Part shown: piece by piece, positions 1 to 5,878 of the stretch | Position numbering within the stretch: the stretch's first letter is position 1 | Layout: every line of letters starts with the position of its first letter | Assembly (NCBI GenBank): GCA_003482885.1 | Contig: DMXN01000011.1 | Location: 8,887-23,939 of the forward strand | From: Candidatus Moraniibacteriota bacterium | GTDB taxonomy: Bacteria; Patescibacteriota; Minisyncoccia; Moranbacterales; UBA2206 | Direction of reading: 5' to 3' | Length of the DNA stretch: 15,053 nt | Program-made: the position numbers and the translations under genes | The notes under the pieces: model-generated | The model's database searches: none | Seen by the model: only the letters and a program-made list of their open reading frames with translations | Told to the model about the DNA's origin: nothing

Positions 1-985
1 GCGCGATATAAAGTTGCGCTGTGGCGGCGAGGCGTTTTTTGTCTTTGCGCAGATTTTTAATTAAGTATTCAAACAAAAAAGTTGTATTTAGCGTATAATT
101 ATTTTTTGCAATATCAATCTTTGGTTTCAGGTCGGTGTACGGTTTGGAAGAATTAGCTTCCAATAAAAAAGCCGGTTCGTGTTTATAGTTTCTTTTATTT
201 CCGCAAAAACCCAAAAGCAGAGACACGGCGTCTAAAATTCTTCCAGCGCTTGAAGTTTCGACGCAGTTAAAATTTTGTTGCAGTTGATTGTATAAAAGTT
301 CAAATTCGTTGCGGGTGTAATATTTTTTGACAAAATTATAAATAAAATTTTTCTTTTGTAGTTCGCTTCTTCCCTCACCTGTCCGCCGCGGCGGACATCC
401 TCTCCCGAGGGGAGAGGAGGGTGCGGAGAAAACTTTATTTAATATGCTAAGTAACATTCTCGCCGGTTCTTTAATTGCTAGCTCGCTGCCAAGCATTGTT
501 TGATTTTCCAAATGCCCGATTCGAGTAATTTTTGATTTTTGAATTTTAAACACTTCTCCGCCCCAAATTTTTCTATCTGCTCCGTAGCCGGTGCCATCGA
601 GAGCAACGCCGATTACGGAATTTTGAATTTTGAATTTTGAATTTTGAAATAGCTTTCGATCTCCGATGGCGGAGAAGATATGGGCTATATGGTGTTGGAT
701 AAAAATATGTTTAGCGCGATATTTTCTAGCCAGTTTTTTACCTAGTTTCGTGGTGAGAAAATTCGGATGCAAGTCAGTTAAAATAATATCCGGTTTTATG
801 TTTTTATTTTTTAAATATTCGCGCAATTCGGTTTTGTATTTATTAAAATTCGTATTTTCAAGAAGGTCGCCGAAGTCTTGGGAAAAATAAACAAAACCGT
901 TTTGGCAGACTGAAAAATTGCCGGCGGATTCGGCGCCGAGCGCTAAGATAGCAATATTTTTTTTGAATGGCAGATTGAATTCCAT
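1..985 (-). CDS. hypF: HypF C-terminal (Kae1-like) carbamoyltransferase domain, free-standing, 3' end beyond window
   Basis: In HypF this domain passes the carbamoyl group to HypE, the source of the CN ligands of the [NiFe] centre. The visible 328 codons, read from ATG at 985, start directly in the Kae1-like domain (ILALGAES at 13-20, SQDFGDL at 35-41, DLHPNF at 71-76). The metal-binding HHIAHI is at 98-103, DGTGYG at 130-135, WGGE at 141-144 and SSAGRILDAV at 245-254. The acylphosphatase, zinc-finger and YrdC parts that precede this domain in ordinary HypF are absent; upstream lies only an 82-base gap to the divergent hydrogenase small-subunit gene. Two in-frame repeat-derived segments interrupt it, at about residues 112-123 and 187-208. 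The frame is open to the window edge with no stop. The start is supported by a TATACT box 6 bases upstream. A stand-alone Kae1/TsaD protein is the alternative, but the WGGE and GADRKIW signatures fit HypF better. Confidence 0.85.
   Translation of the reverse strand, partial: MEFNLPFKKNIAILALGAESAGNFSVCQNGFVYFSQDFGDLLENTNFNKYKTELREYLKNKNIKPDIILTDLHPNFLTTKLGKKLARKYRAKHIFIQHHIAHIFSAIGDRKLFQNSKFKIQNSVIGVALDGTGYGADRKIWGGEVFKIQKSKITRIGHLENQTMLGSELAIKEPARMLLSILNKVFSAPSSPLGRGCPPRRTGEGRSELQKKNFIYNFVKKYYTRNEFELLYNQLQQNFNCVETSSAGRILDAVSLLLGFCGNKRNYKHEPAFLLEANSSKPYTDLKPKIDIAKNNYTLNTTFLFEYLIKNLRKDKKRLAATAQLYIA
372..423. repeat. GC-rich double-palindrome element inside hypF
   Basis: A GC-rich block in AT-rich surroundings. 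It holds a perfect 16-base palindrome GTCCGCCGCGGCGGAC (381-396). Next to it is a hairpin with 8-base arms CCTCTCCC/GGGAGAGG (399-406 and 410-417, loop GAG). Both are enclosed by CCCTC (372-376) and GAGGG (417-421). It is read through in frame as a Pro/Gly/Arg-rich stretch of HypF. The core CCGCCGCGGCGGA recurs between the two tRNAs. It resembles the small dispersed palindromes of bacterial genomes; mobility is inferred. Confidence 0.75.
618..645. repeat. Tandem heptamer GAATTTT x4 inside hypF
   Basis: Four exact copies of the 7-base unit GAATTTT, followed by GAAA. On the hypF strand it reads as an Asn/Ser/Lys/Phe-rich stretch (FQNSKFKIQNS, residues 113-123) between the HHIAHI motif and VIGVALDGTGYG. 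A tract of four 7-mers is 28 bases, so the flanks must compensate to keep the frame. Similar AT-rich words occur in the gap at 5804-5864. Confidence 0.8.
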
Positions 986-991
986 AATCGC

Positions 992-997
992 AGTATA
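992..997 (-). promoter_or_regulatory. Putative -10 box of hypF, leaderless spacing
   Basis: On the minus strand TATACT ends 6 bases before the hypF ATG (983-985), so transcription would begin at or within a base or two of the start codon. No Shine-Dalgarno sequence is seen. The -35 region is weak, with only a T-rich hexamer near the expected place. Confidence 0.5.
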
Positions 998-1035
998 AAC
1001 AATTTTTGGGATTTTTAAAATCTAACAAAATCTGT

Positions 1036-1041
1036 TAAAAT
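1036..1041 (+). promoter_or_regulatory. Possible -10 box upstream of hydrogenase small subunit
   Basis: TAAAAT lies 26 bases before the ATG at 1068, in the gap between divergent hypF and the small-subunit gene. No convincing -35 box is seen, and the whole gap is AT-rich, so chance matches are likely. No strong ribosome binding site precedes the ATG. Confidence 0.25.
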
Positions 1042-1067
1042 AAAAGAGTAAAAAATAAGAAAAATAA

Positions 1068-1847
1068 ATGCCTGCTAAAAAAACAATAAAATCAAAAAAA
1101 CCTCGGGTGGCGATTGTGAGCCTCACATCTTGCGAAGGTTGCCAGTTTATTCTTTTAGATTTAGGCGAGCGTTTTTTAAAATTTGCTGAAGAAATAGAAT
1201 TAGTGGATTTTCGTTTGATTGAAGATATGGAAGATGACAATAAAAAACTTGACCTGGTTTTAGTGGAAGGAAATCCGGTAACCGAAGAAAATATCAAAAC
1301 TTTGAAAGAAGCGAGGAAGCGAGCGAAAATTTTAGCGGCGTTGGGAAATTGCGCGGCGATGGGTGGCGTGCCGGAAATGAAAAATTATCATGAAGGCGTA
1401 AATGCGATAAAACATGTGTATAAATATATTCAGGGAATAAATAATCCGGAAATAAAAGAAATCGATAATTTTGTGAAAGTGGATTTTGTTTTTCCCGGCT
1501 GTCCAATCAACGGCGAAGAATTTTTAAAATACATTCCGGAATTGTTAATAGGTAAAATTCCGATTATTCCCGATCAGCCGGTTTGCGTGAAATGCAAGAA
1601 AGCGGGAAATCGTTGTTTGCTTCTGGATAAAATTCCTTGTTTTGGTCCGATGATTTTGGGCGGTTGCGGCGCGGTTTGTCCGAGCGCGCGATCGCAATGT
1701 CAAGGATGTCGCGGATTGCGTCCGACGGGAAATGTTATTGCGATGCGCGCGGCTTTGAAAAATATGATGAGCGATGAGCAATTTCAAAATATGGCGGAAA
1801 TTTTCGGACTAAGGGACGATTTAGAAGAGAGGGAGAAAAATAAATAA
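1068..1847 (+). CDS. hydD: Cytosolic [NiFe] hydrogenase small (delta) subunit, group 3-like
   Basis: This subunit carries the Fe-S relay between the [NiFe] site and the electron partner. Proximal-cluster cysteines are C22 and C25 (SCEGCQ), C95 (GNCAAMGGVP) and C145 (PGCPI). The C-terminal part adds eight more at C173, C176, C183, C191, C200, C204, C211 and C214, including the CFGP, GGCGAVCP and CQGCRG signatures, enough for two further [4Fe-4S] clusters. There is no twin-arginine signal or membrane segment, so it is cytosolic. At 259 residues it matches the small subunits of group 3b sulfhydrogenases and of MvhG-type enzymes (group 3c). The N-terminal MPAKKTIKSKK is a short basic extension. 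The stop codon directly abuts the ATG of the next gene, implying co-transcription. The subgroup cannot be settled by eye; the symbol follows sulfhydrogenase usage. Confidence 0.9.
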   Translation: MPAKKTIKSKKPRVAIVSLTSCEGCQFILLDLGERFLKFAEEIELVDFRLIEDMEDDNKKLDLVLVEGNPVTEENIKTLKEARKRAKILAALGNCAAMGGVPEMKNYHEGVNAIKHVYKYIQGINNPEIKEIDNFVKVDFVFPGCPINGEEFLKYIPELLIGKIPIIPDQPVCVKCKKAGNRCLLLDKIPCFGPMILGGCGAVCPSARSQCQGCRGLRPTGNVIAMRAALKNMMSDEQFQNMAEIFGLRDDLEEREKNK

Positions 1848-2780
1848 ATGAAAAAGTTTTTTCAATATTTTATTATTATTCTGCTGTTTGCTTTTTGGGG
1901 AATTATTTTGCAAAACAAAACGGCAGTGAGAGGTACAGTTCAGGAAATTACCGGTTTGGGTTTGCCATGCGCGAAACCGTTTGAATATTCTATCGGAGCG
2001 GTTGATTCGCGGTTTGAAATAGATTCGGCAAAATTTTTGGCAGTTGCGCAAGAAGCGGAAAAGATATGGGAGGATCAATCGGGGAAAGATTTGTTTGCAT
2101 ATAATCCCAGCGCGGAATTCAAAATCAATTTGATTTTTGATGAACGGCAGGCTCAGTCGAACGAAGCGGATAAATTGGAAGAAGATTTGCAAAAATTGGA
2201 AGCGTCGCATAATAAGATCACCGGCCAATACGAGAGTCTTAGCGGGAATTACGCGCAAAAAATGGCGCGGTATAATTCCGATGTCGCGACTTACGAAAAA
2301 AAGCTGAAAAACTACGATGAAGATGTGGAGGACTGGAATAAATCCGACAGAACGGATGAGGATGATTATGAAAAATTGCAAAAAGAAAAAAAGGAATTAA
2401 ATGATTTGCGCAAAAAATTAGAGCAAGAACGAACGGAAATTAATCAGTTGGCGGGAAAAACCAACAAGTTGGTTTCGCAGGAGAATAATGTCGTGAGCGA
2501 ATATAACGCCAATGTTTCAACTTATAAAAATAAATATGGAGGCGGTCGGGAATTTGAAAAAGGAGTTTATGACGGAAAAGAAATCAATCTTTATCAATTT
2601 AAAGAAGACGCCGATTTGCGAATGACTTTAATTCATGAAATGGGGCATAGTTTGGGAATCGGACACTTGGAAAATACGCAATCAATCATGTATTATTTGT
2701 TGAGCGAGCAAGATTTGAATAGCCCGAAACTTTCCGAAGAAGATTTGAACGCGTTAAAAACGGTTTGCAAGTTTAAATAG
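1848..2780 (+). CDS. Membrane-anchored metzincin (matrixin-like) metalloprotease with coiled-coil insert
   Basis: Predicted zinc endopeptidase outside the cytoplasmic membrane. Residues 4-21 form a hydrophobic signal or anchor (FFQYFIIILLFAFWGIIL). The metzincin zinc motif HEMGHSLGIGH is at 263-273 (H263, E264, H267, H273), with the Met-turn methionine at M281 in SIMYY. The only cysteines, C41 and C307, could form a disulfide bridging the ends of the exported domain. Between the N-terminal part and the zinc motif lies a charged coiled coil, about residues 108-230, rich in Glu, Lys, Asn and Tyr. It starts at the base after the small-subunit stop (TAA then ATG), with a GAGGGAG sequence about 15 bases upstream that could aid initiation. 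Its place between the two hydrogenase subunit genes is unusual. The substrate is unknown; a link to hydrogenase is suggested only by position and is hard to reconcile with export. Confidence 0.85.
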   Translation: MKKFFQYFIIILLFAFWGIILQNKTAVRGTVQEITGLGLPCAKPFEYSIGAVDSRFEIDSAKFLAVAQEAEKIWEDQSGKDLFAYNPSAEFKINLIFDERQAQSNEADKLEEDLQKLEASHNKITGQYESLSGNYAQKMARYNSDVATYEKKLKNYDEDVEDWNKSDRTDEDDYEKLQKEKKELNDLRKKLEQERTEINQLAGKTNKLVSQENNVVSEYNANVSTYKNKYGGGREFEKGVYDGKEINLYQFKEDADLRMTLIHEMGHSLGIGHLENTQSIMYYLLSEQDLNSPKLSEEDLNALKTVCKFK

Positions 2781-2800
2781 ATTTTTTGTGAAAAATAGAT

Positions 2801-2806
2801 TATAAT
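2801..2806 (+). promoter_or_regulatory. -10 box of hydrogenase large subunit, leaderless spacing
   Basis: A perfect TATAAT ends 6 bases before the ATG at 2813, in the 32-base gap after the protease stop. The -35 hexamer is poor (TAGATT at 17-base spacing). If used, it gives the large subunit and the genes after it a promoter separate from the small subunit and protease, with a leaderless transcript. Confidence 0.5.
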
Positions 2807-2812
2807 TCTTTT

Positions 2813-4072
2813 ATGAACATCAAAATAAACCACATCGCGAAAATGGAAGGGCATACCGGTTTTATGGCGAGCGTGATAAAGGGCGATGTGAAATCGGCCA
2901 AATTGCAAGTGCAAGAAGGAATCCGTTTGATTGAAGGAATTTTGATTGGGCGGGAATATAAAGATATGCCACTGATTGCTCAGCGAATTTGCGGAATTTG
3001 TCCTGTTGTGCATAATCTAACTTCCATAAAAGCATTGGAAAATGCGATGAATGTTTCTGTGTCTGTCGAAACGGAAAAATTGCGCGCTTTATTGGAACAC
3101 GCGCAAATAATTCATTCGCACGCGTTGCACCTTTTTTTCTTGTCGCTGGCGGATTTTTTGGATATGGACAGTGATATTGAGTTGATTAAAAAATATCCCA
3201 AGGAAGCGAAAAAAGCCATCAAAATTCGCGAGTATGGAATGGAAATCGTAAAAGTGGTCGGCGGAAGAGTGGTGCATCCGCTTACGAATGAAGTTGGCGG
3301 TTTTAAAAAAATTCCCGATCGGGAAGCATTGCAAAAATTGGTTTTTAATTTCGCGGAAATTTTAAAAATTACATTAGAACTGGGGCAATTTTTTAAAAAA
3401 ATTAAAATTCCTGATTTTTCCCGCGAAACGGAATATGTGTGTTTGGACAAGAAAGGGGAATACGCTATTTATGACGGAGATATTATTTCCAATCGTGGCT
3501 TGCGAATTCCGGCGGAAAAATTCGAGACGAATTTTTCCGAATTGCAAAAACAAAACGAAATAATAAAAAAAGTGGAACATCAGGGAAAGAGCTATATGGT
3601 AGGAGCGATCGCGCGAATAAATAATAACCGATCGAAACTGAAAGAAAACGCTTTTGAGTATTTGAATAATTTGGGCTGGGATTTTCCCGATTATAATCCG
3701 TTTCATAATATTTTGGCGCAAATGACCGAGGTGATTCACGCGGTTGAGGCATCGAGGAAAATTATGCTAGAATTATTAAGTAGCGATTTAAATAAAGCGT
3801 TGACAAAAAAAATCGCGATTAAAGAAGGTATGGGAGCGGCGGCGGTGGAAGCGCCGCGCGGAACATTATATTATCATGTCGAAGTTGACGGAAGAGGTTA
3901 TGTGAAAAATGTGAATATCATCACGCCGACGGCGCAATTTTTATCGAATTTAGAGGATGATATTGCCGCGTACATTCCGCGAATTTTAAAATTAAAGGAT
4001 AAGGAAAAAGAAAAAAAAATAAGAGCGTTTATTCGAGCGTATGATCCGTGCATTTCTTGCGCGGTGCATTAA
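2813..4072 (+). CDS. hydA: [NiFe] hydrogenase large (alpha) subunit, group 3-like, no C-terminal tail
   Basis: Catalytic subunit holding the Ni-Fe(CN)2CO site for reversible H2 oxidation or proton reduction. The L1 motif RICGICPVVH is at 58-67 (C60, C63) and the L2 motif DPCISCAVH at 411-419 (C413, C416), so all four metal-binding cysteines are present. Other family marks are KMEGHTGF (10-17) and EAPRGTLYYH before a PTAQF segment. The length of 419 residues fits group 3b/3c large subunits. The reading frame stops directly after H419, the residue behind which maturation endopeptidases normally cut, so the protein is made without the usual tail. Desulfoferrodoxin follows after 16 bases and HypA after that. 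NAD(P)-binding diaphorase genes (hydB/hydG type) are not in the window, so the electron partner is unknown. Confidence 0.92.
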   Translation: MNIKINHIAKMEGHTGFMASVIKGDVKSAKLQVQEGIRLIEGILIGREYKDMPLIAQRICGICPVVHNLTSIKALENAMNVSVSVETEKLRALLEHAQIIHSHALHLFFLSLADFLDMDSDIELIKKYPKEAKKAIKIREYGMEIVKVVGGRVVHPLTNEVGGFKKIPDREALQKLVFNFAEILKITLELGQFFKKIKIPDFSRETEYVCLDKKGEYAIYDGDIISNRGLRIPAEKFETNFSELQKQNEIIKKVEHQGKSYMVGAIARINNNRSKLKENAFEYLNNLGWDFPDYNPFHNILAQMTEVIHAVEASRKIMLELLSSDLNKALTKKIAIKEGMGAAAVEAPRGTLYYHVEVDGRGYVKNVNIITPTAQFLSNLEDDIAAYIPRILKLKDKEKEKKIRAFIRAYDPCISCAVH

Positions 4073-4088
4073 AAAATAAACAAAAAAT

Positions 4089-4463
4089 ATGACAGAACTT
4101 AATCAAATTTATAAGTGCAATGTTTGCGGGAATATTGTTGAGATGACGCACAATGGCGTGGGGGAGTTGGTTTGTTGTGGTCAGTCGATGGAACCTAAAC
4201 AAGAAAAAACAGAGGATCACACGCAAACAGTGCATAGACCGGTGATTGAAAAAAATGACACTGGCGTAATTGTGCGGGTCGGAGAAATTGCTCATCCGAT
4301 GGAAAGTGAGCATTATATCGAATGGATTGAAGTGATTACGGAACATAGAGTTTATCGAAAATTCTTAGTTCCCGGAATGGAGCCGATGGCGGAATTTTTT
4401 ATAGAAGCGGAACACATCATAGCGCGCGCCTATTGTAATATGCACGGGCTGTGGAAAAAATAA
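4089..4463 (+). CDS. dfx: Desulfoferrodoxin (class I superoxide reductase)
   Basis: Reduces superoxide to hydrogen peroxide without releasing O2, a typical defence of anaerobes. The N-terminal desulforedoxin-like domain has the Fe(Cys)4 ligands C10, C13, C29 and C30 (YKCNVCG, CCG). The catalytic Fe(His)4Cys site is complete: H49, H69 (AHPME), H75 (EHYIEWIE), C116 and H119 (YCNMHG). The 124-residue length is normal for the two-iron class. Compared with the Desulfovibrio proteins as I remember them, the Glu-Lys pair just before the first histidine (E47, K48) is replaced by T47 and V48. It lies 16 bases after the hydrogenase large subunit and 1 base before the HypA-like gene, so all three are probably co-transcribed. 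The electron donor, usually rubredoxin, is not in the window. Confidence 0.93.
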   Translation: MTELNQIYKCNVCGNIVEMTHNGVGELVCCGQSMEPKQEKTEDHTQTVHRPVIEKNDTGVIVRVGEIAHPMESEHYIEWIEVITEHRVYRKFLVPGMEPMAEFFIEAEHIIARAYCNMHGLWKK

Positions 4464-4464
4464 T

Positions 4465-4737
4465 ATGCATGATTTTTTATTGGCCAAAGAAATAATCGAC
4501 GAGCTGAAAAAAATTGCCGTTGAGAAAAAGATTGAAAATATAAAAAAAGTCAGCTTGGGAATCGGCTTGATCAGTTTGGCGCATGACGGTCATTCTGAGC
4601 ATACGGAAGATGTTAGTATGGAAAATCTAGAATTTGGGCTAAAAAATATTTCCAAAAACACACCGTTTGAAAATACTGAATTTGAAATAAAAAAAACAGC
4701 GGGGAATAGCTGGAAGATAATAAGTGTTAAAATTTAA
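4465..4737 (+). CDS. hypA: HypA-like nickel-insertion protein lacking the zinc loop
   Basis: HypA delivers nickel to the hydrogenase large subunit. The N-terminus is recognisable: MHDFLLAKEIIDELKKIA (MHE in most relatives; H2 is the nickel ligand) followed by KKVSLGIG at 27-34. The usual zinc-binding domain with two CxxC pairs is missing; the 90-residue protein contains no cysteine, whereas HypA is normally about 113-118 residues. The edges of that domain seem joined directly, TEFEIKKTAG (71-80) running into NSWKIISVKI (81-90). A histidine group H40, H43, H46 (HDGHSEH) lies where relatives usually have none. It starts 1 base after desulfoferrodoxin in the hydrogenase operon, which supports the HypA assignment despite the reduction. 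A different small protein sharing only the HypA N-terminus is the alternative. Confidence 0.7.
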   Translation: MHDFLLAKEIIDELKKIAVEKKIENIKKVSLGIGLISLAHDGHSEHTEDVSMENLEFGLKNISKNTPFENTEFEIKKTAGNSWKIISVKI

Positions 4738-4765
4738 TTTTTTAAAATTTTCAAAATTGAAAATT

Positions 4766-5770
4766 ATGGTTAAATTAGCTATCAATGGCTTTGGACGAAT
4801 CGGAAGATTAAGCTTTAAAGTCGCTTTTGAAAAAGAAGATTTGGAAGTGGTCGCGATCAATGATCTGACGGATCTAAAAACCGCGGCGCATCTTTTAAAA
4901 TATGATTCTTGTTATGGAAAATACGGGAAAGAGGTTTCTGTCGATGAGGAAAATAACGAATTGATTATTGATGGAACACGGATTAAATTTCTTTCCGAAT
5001 CCGATCCGGAGAAATTGCCGTGGAAAGAATTGAAAATCGACGCGGTTTTAGAGTGCACCGGTGTTTTTAACAATCGCGAAAAAGCCGGAAAGCATTTAAC
5101 GGCGGGGGCAAAAAAAGTAATTCTTTCCGCTCCGCCGAAAGACGATATCCCGATTTATCTTATCGGCGTCAACGAACATGAATATAGCTATGGCGAAAAT
5201 ATTATTTCCAACGGATCATGCACGACCAATTGTCTTGCGCCGATGATCAAAGTGTTGGATGATAATTTCGGAGTGGAAAAAGGTTTTATGACAACCACGC
5301 ATTCTTTTACCAATGATCAGCGGATTCTAGATTTGCCGCACAAAGATTTGCGGCGAGCGAGAGCGGCATCTTTAAATATCATTCCGACAACAACCGGAGC
5401 GGCTAAAGCAGTAGGGAAAGTGATGAAACATTTGGAAGGAAAATTGGATGGAATTTCTCTTCGCGTTCCAACTCCGGTGGTTTCAGTCGTGGATTTTATT
5501 TGCAATCTAAAAAAAGAAGCGACAGTCGAGGAAATAAATAATTTTTTTCGCGAGGCGGCGGAAAACGGTCTCAAAGGAATTTTGGCTGTGAGCGATGAAG
5601 GATTGGTTTCGATAGATTTTAAAGGCGACATTCATAGCGCGATTGTCGATTTGCCTCTTACTATGGCAAACGGAAATCTGGTGAAAGTTGTTGGCTGGTA
5701 CGATAATGAATGGGGATACTCTAATCGTTTAGTTGAAATGGCAGAGTTGGTGAGTAATAATTTGTCTTAA
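4766..5770 (+). CDS. gap: Glyceraldehyde-3-phosphate dehydrogenase, NAD-type
   Basis: Glycolytic enzyme converting glyceraldehyde 3-phosphate, NAD+ and phosphate to 1,3-bisphosphoglycerate and NADH. I chose ATG 4766, giving MVKLAINGFGRIGR (the Rossmann start) and 334 residues, normal for the family. The in-frame ATG at 4724 would add 14 residues encoded by AT-rich repeat-like DNA and overlap hypA. Active-site C152 lies in SNGSCTTNCLAP and the partner histidine H179 in THSFTNDQ. The end has WYDNEWGYS. NAD preference is suggested by D33 in INDLTD and by LDLPHKDLRRARA (188-200), whose Leu-Pro pair is typical of NAD enzymes. It follows hypA by 28 bases on the same strand, so it may belong to the hydrogenase transcript. 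No terminator is seen after it. Confidence 0.95.
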   Translation: MVKLAINGFGRIGRLSFKVAFEKEDLEVVAINDLTDLKTAAHLLKYDSCYGKYGKEVSVDEENNELIIDGTRIKFLSESDPEKLPWKELKIDAVLECTGVFNNREKAGKHLTAGAKKVILSAPPKDDIPIYLIGVNEHEYSYGENIISNGSCTTNCLAPMIKVLDDNFGVEKGFMTTTHSFTNDQRILDLPHKDLRRARAASLNIIPTTTGAAKAVGKVMKHLEGKLDGISLRVPTPVVSVVDFICNLKKEATVEEINNFFREAAENGLKGILAVSDEGLVSIDFKGDIHSAIVDLPLTMANGNLVKVVGWYDNEWGYSNRLVEMAELVSNNLS

Positions 5771-5803
5771 TATGTTCTATTCAGCAATTGTGTTACAAAA
5801 TTT

Positions 5804-5864
5804 ACAATTTCTAATTTCCAATTTCTAAACAATTTCCAATGTTCAAATTTCAAAATTAAAAATT
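5804..5864. repeat. AT-rich imperfect short-word repeat in the gap after gap
   Basis: The 108-base gap between gap and the amidohydrolase gene is filled largely by variations of one word: CAATTTCTAA, AATTTCCAAT, AATTTCTAAA, CAATTTCCAATG, TTCAAATTTCAAAATT. No reading frame and no hairpin with a T-tract is seen in it. Related TTCAAAATTC words occur inside hypF (618-645) and, more loosely, just before the gap ATG (4741-4765). Confidence 0.6.
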
Positions 5865-5865
5865 A

Positions 5866-5871
5866 TAAAAT
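5866..5871 (+). promoter_or_regulatory. Possible -10 box of the amidohydrolase-murD-murI unit
   Basis: TAAAAT ends 7 bases before the ATG at 5879, close to the 6-base spacing seen at four other genes here. TTCAAA lies 18 bases upstream of it as a poor -35 candidate. The region is AT-rich, so this could be chance. Confidence 0.3.
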
Positions 5872-5878
5872 TATTTTT

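Noticed and set aside
666..890. A 74-residue plus-strand frame at 666-890
   Set aside because: It lies antisense to the HypF reading, which shows clear HHIAHI, DGTGYG and WGGE motifs.
1821..2381. A 186-residue minus-strand frame opposite the protease gene
   Set aside because: It is antisense to the coiled-coil codons, with the Phe/Arg/Ile-rich composition expected of a reverse reading of Lys/Glu-rich sequence; no independent support.
4724..4765. Upstream ATG for gap at 4724
   Set aside because: It would add 14 residues with no family counterpart, encoded by AT-rich repeat-like DNA and overlapping the end of hypA; the ATG at 4766 gives the standard N-terminus.
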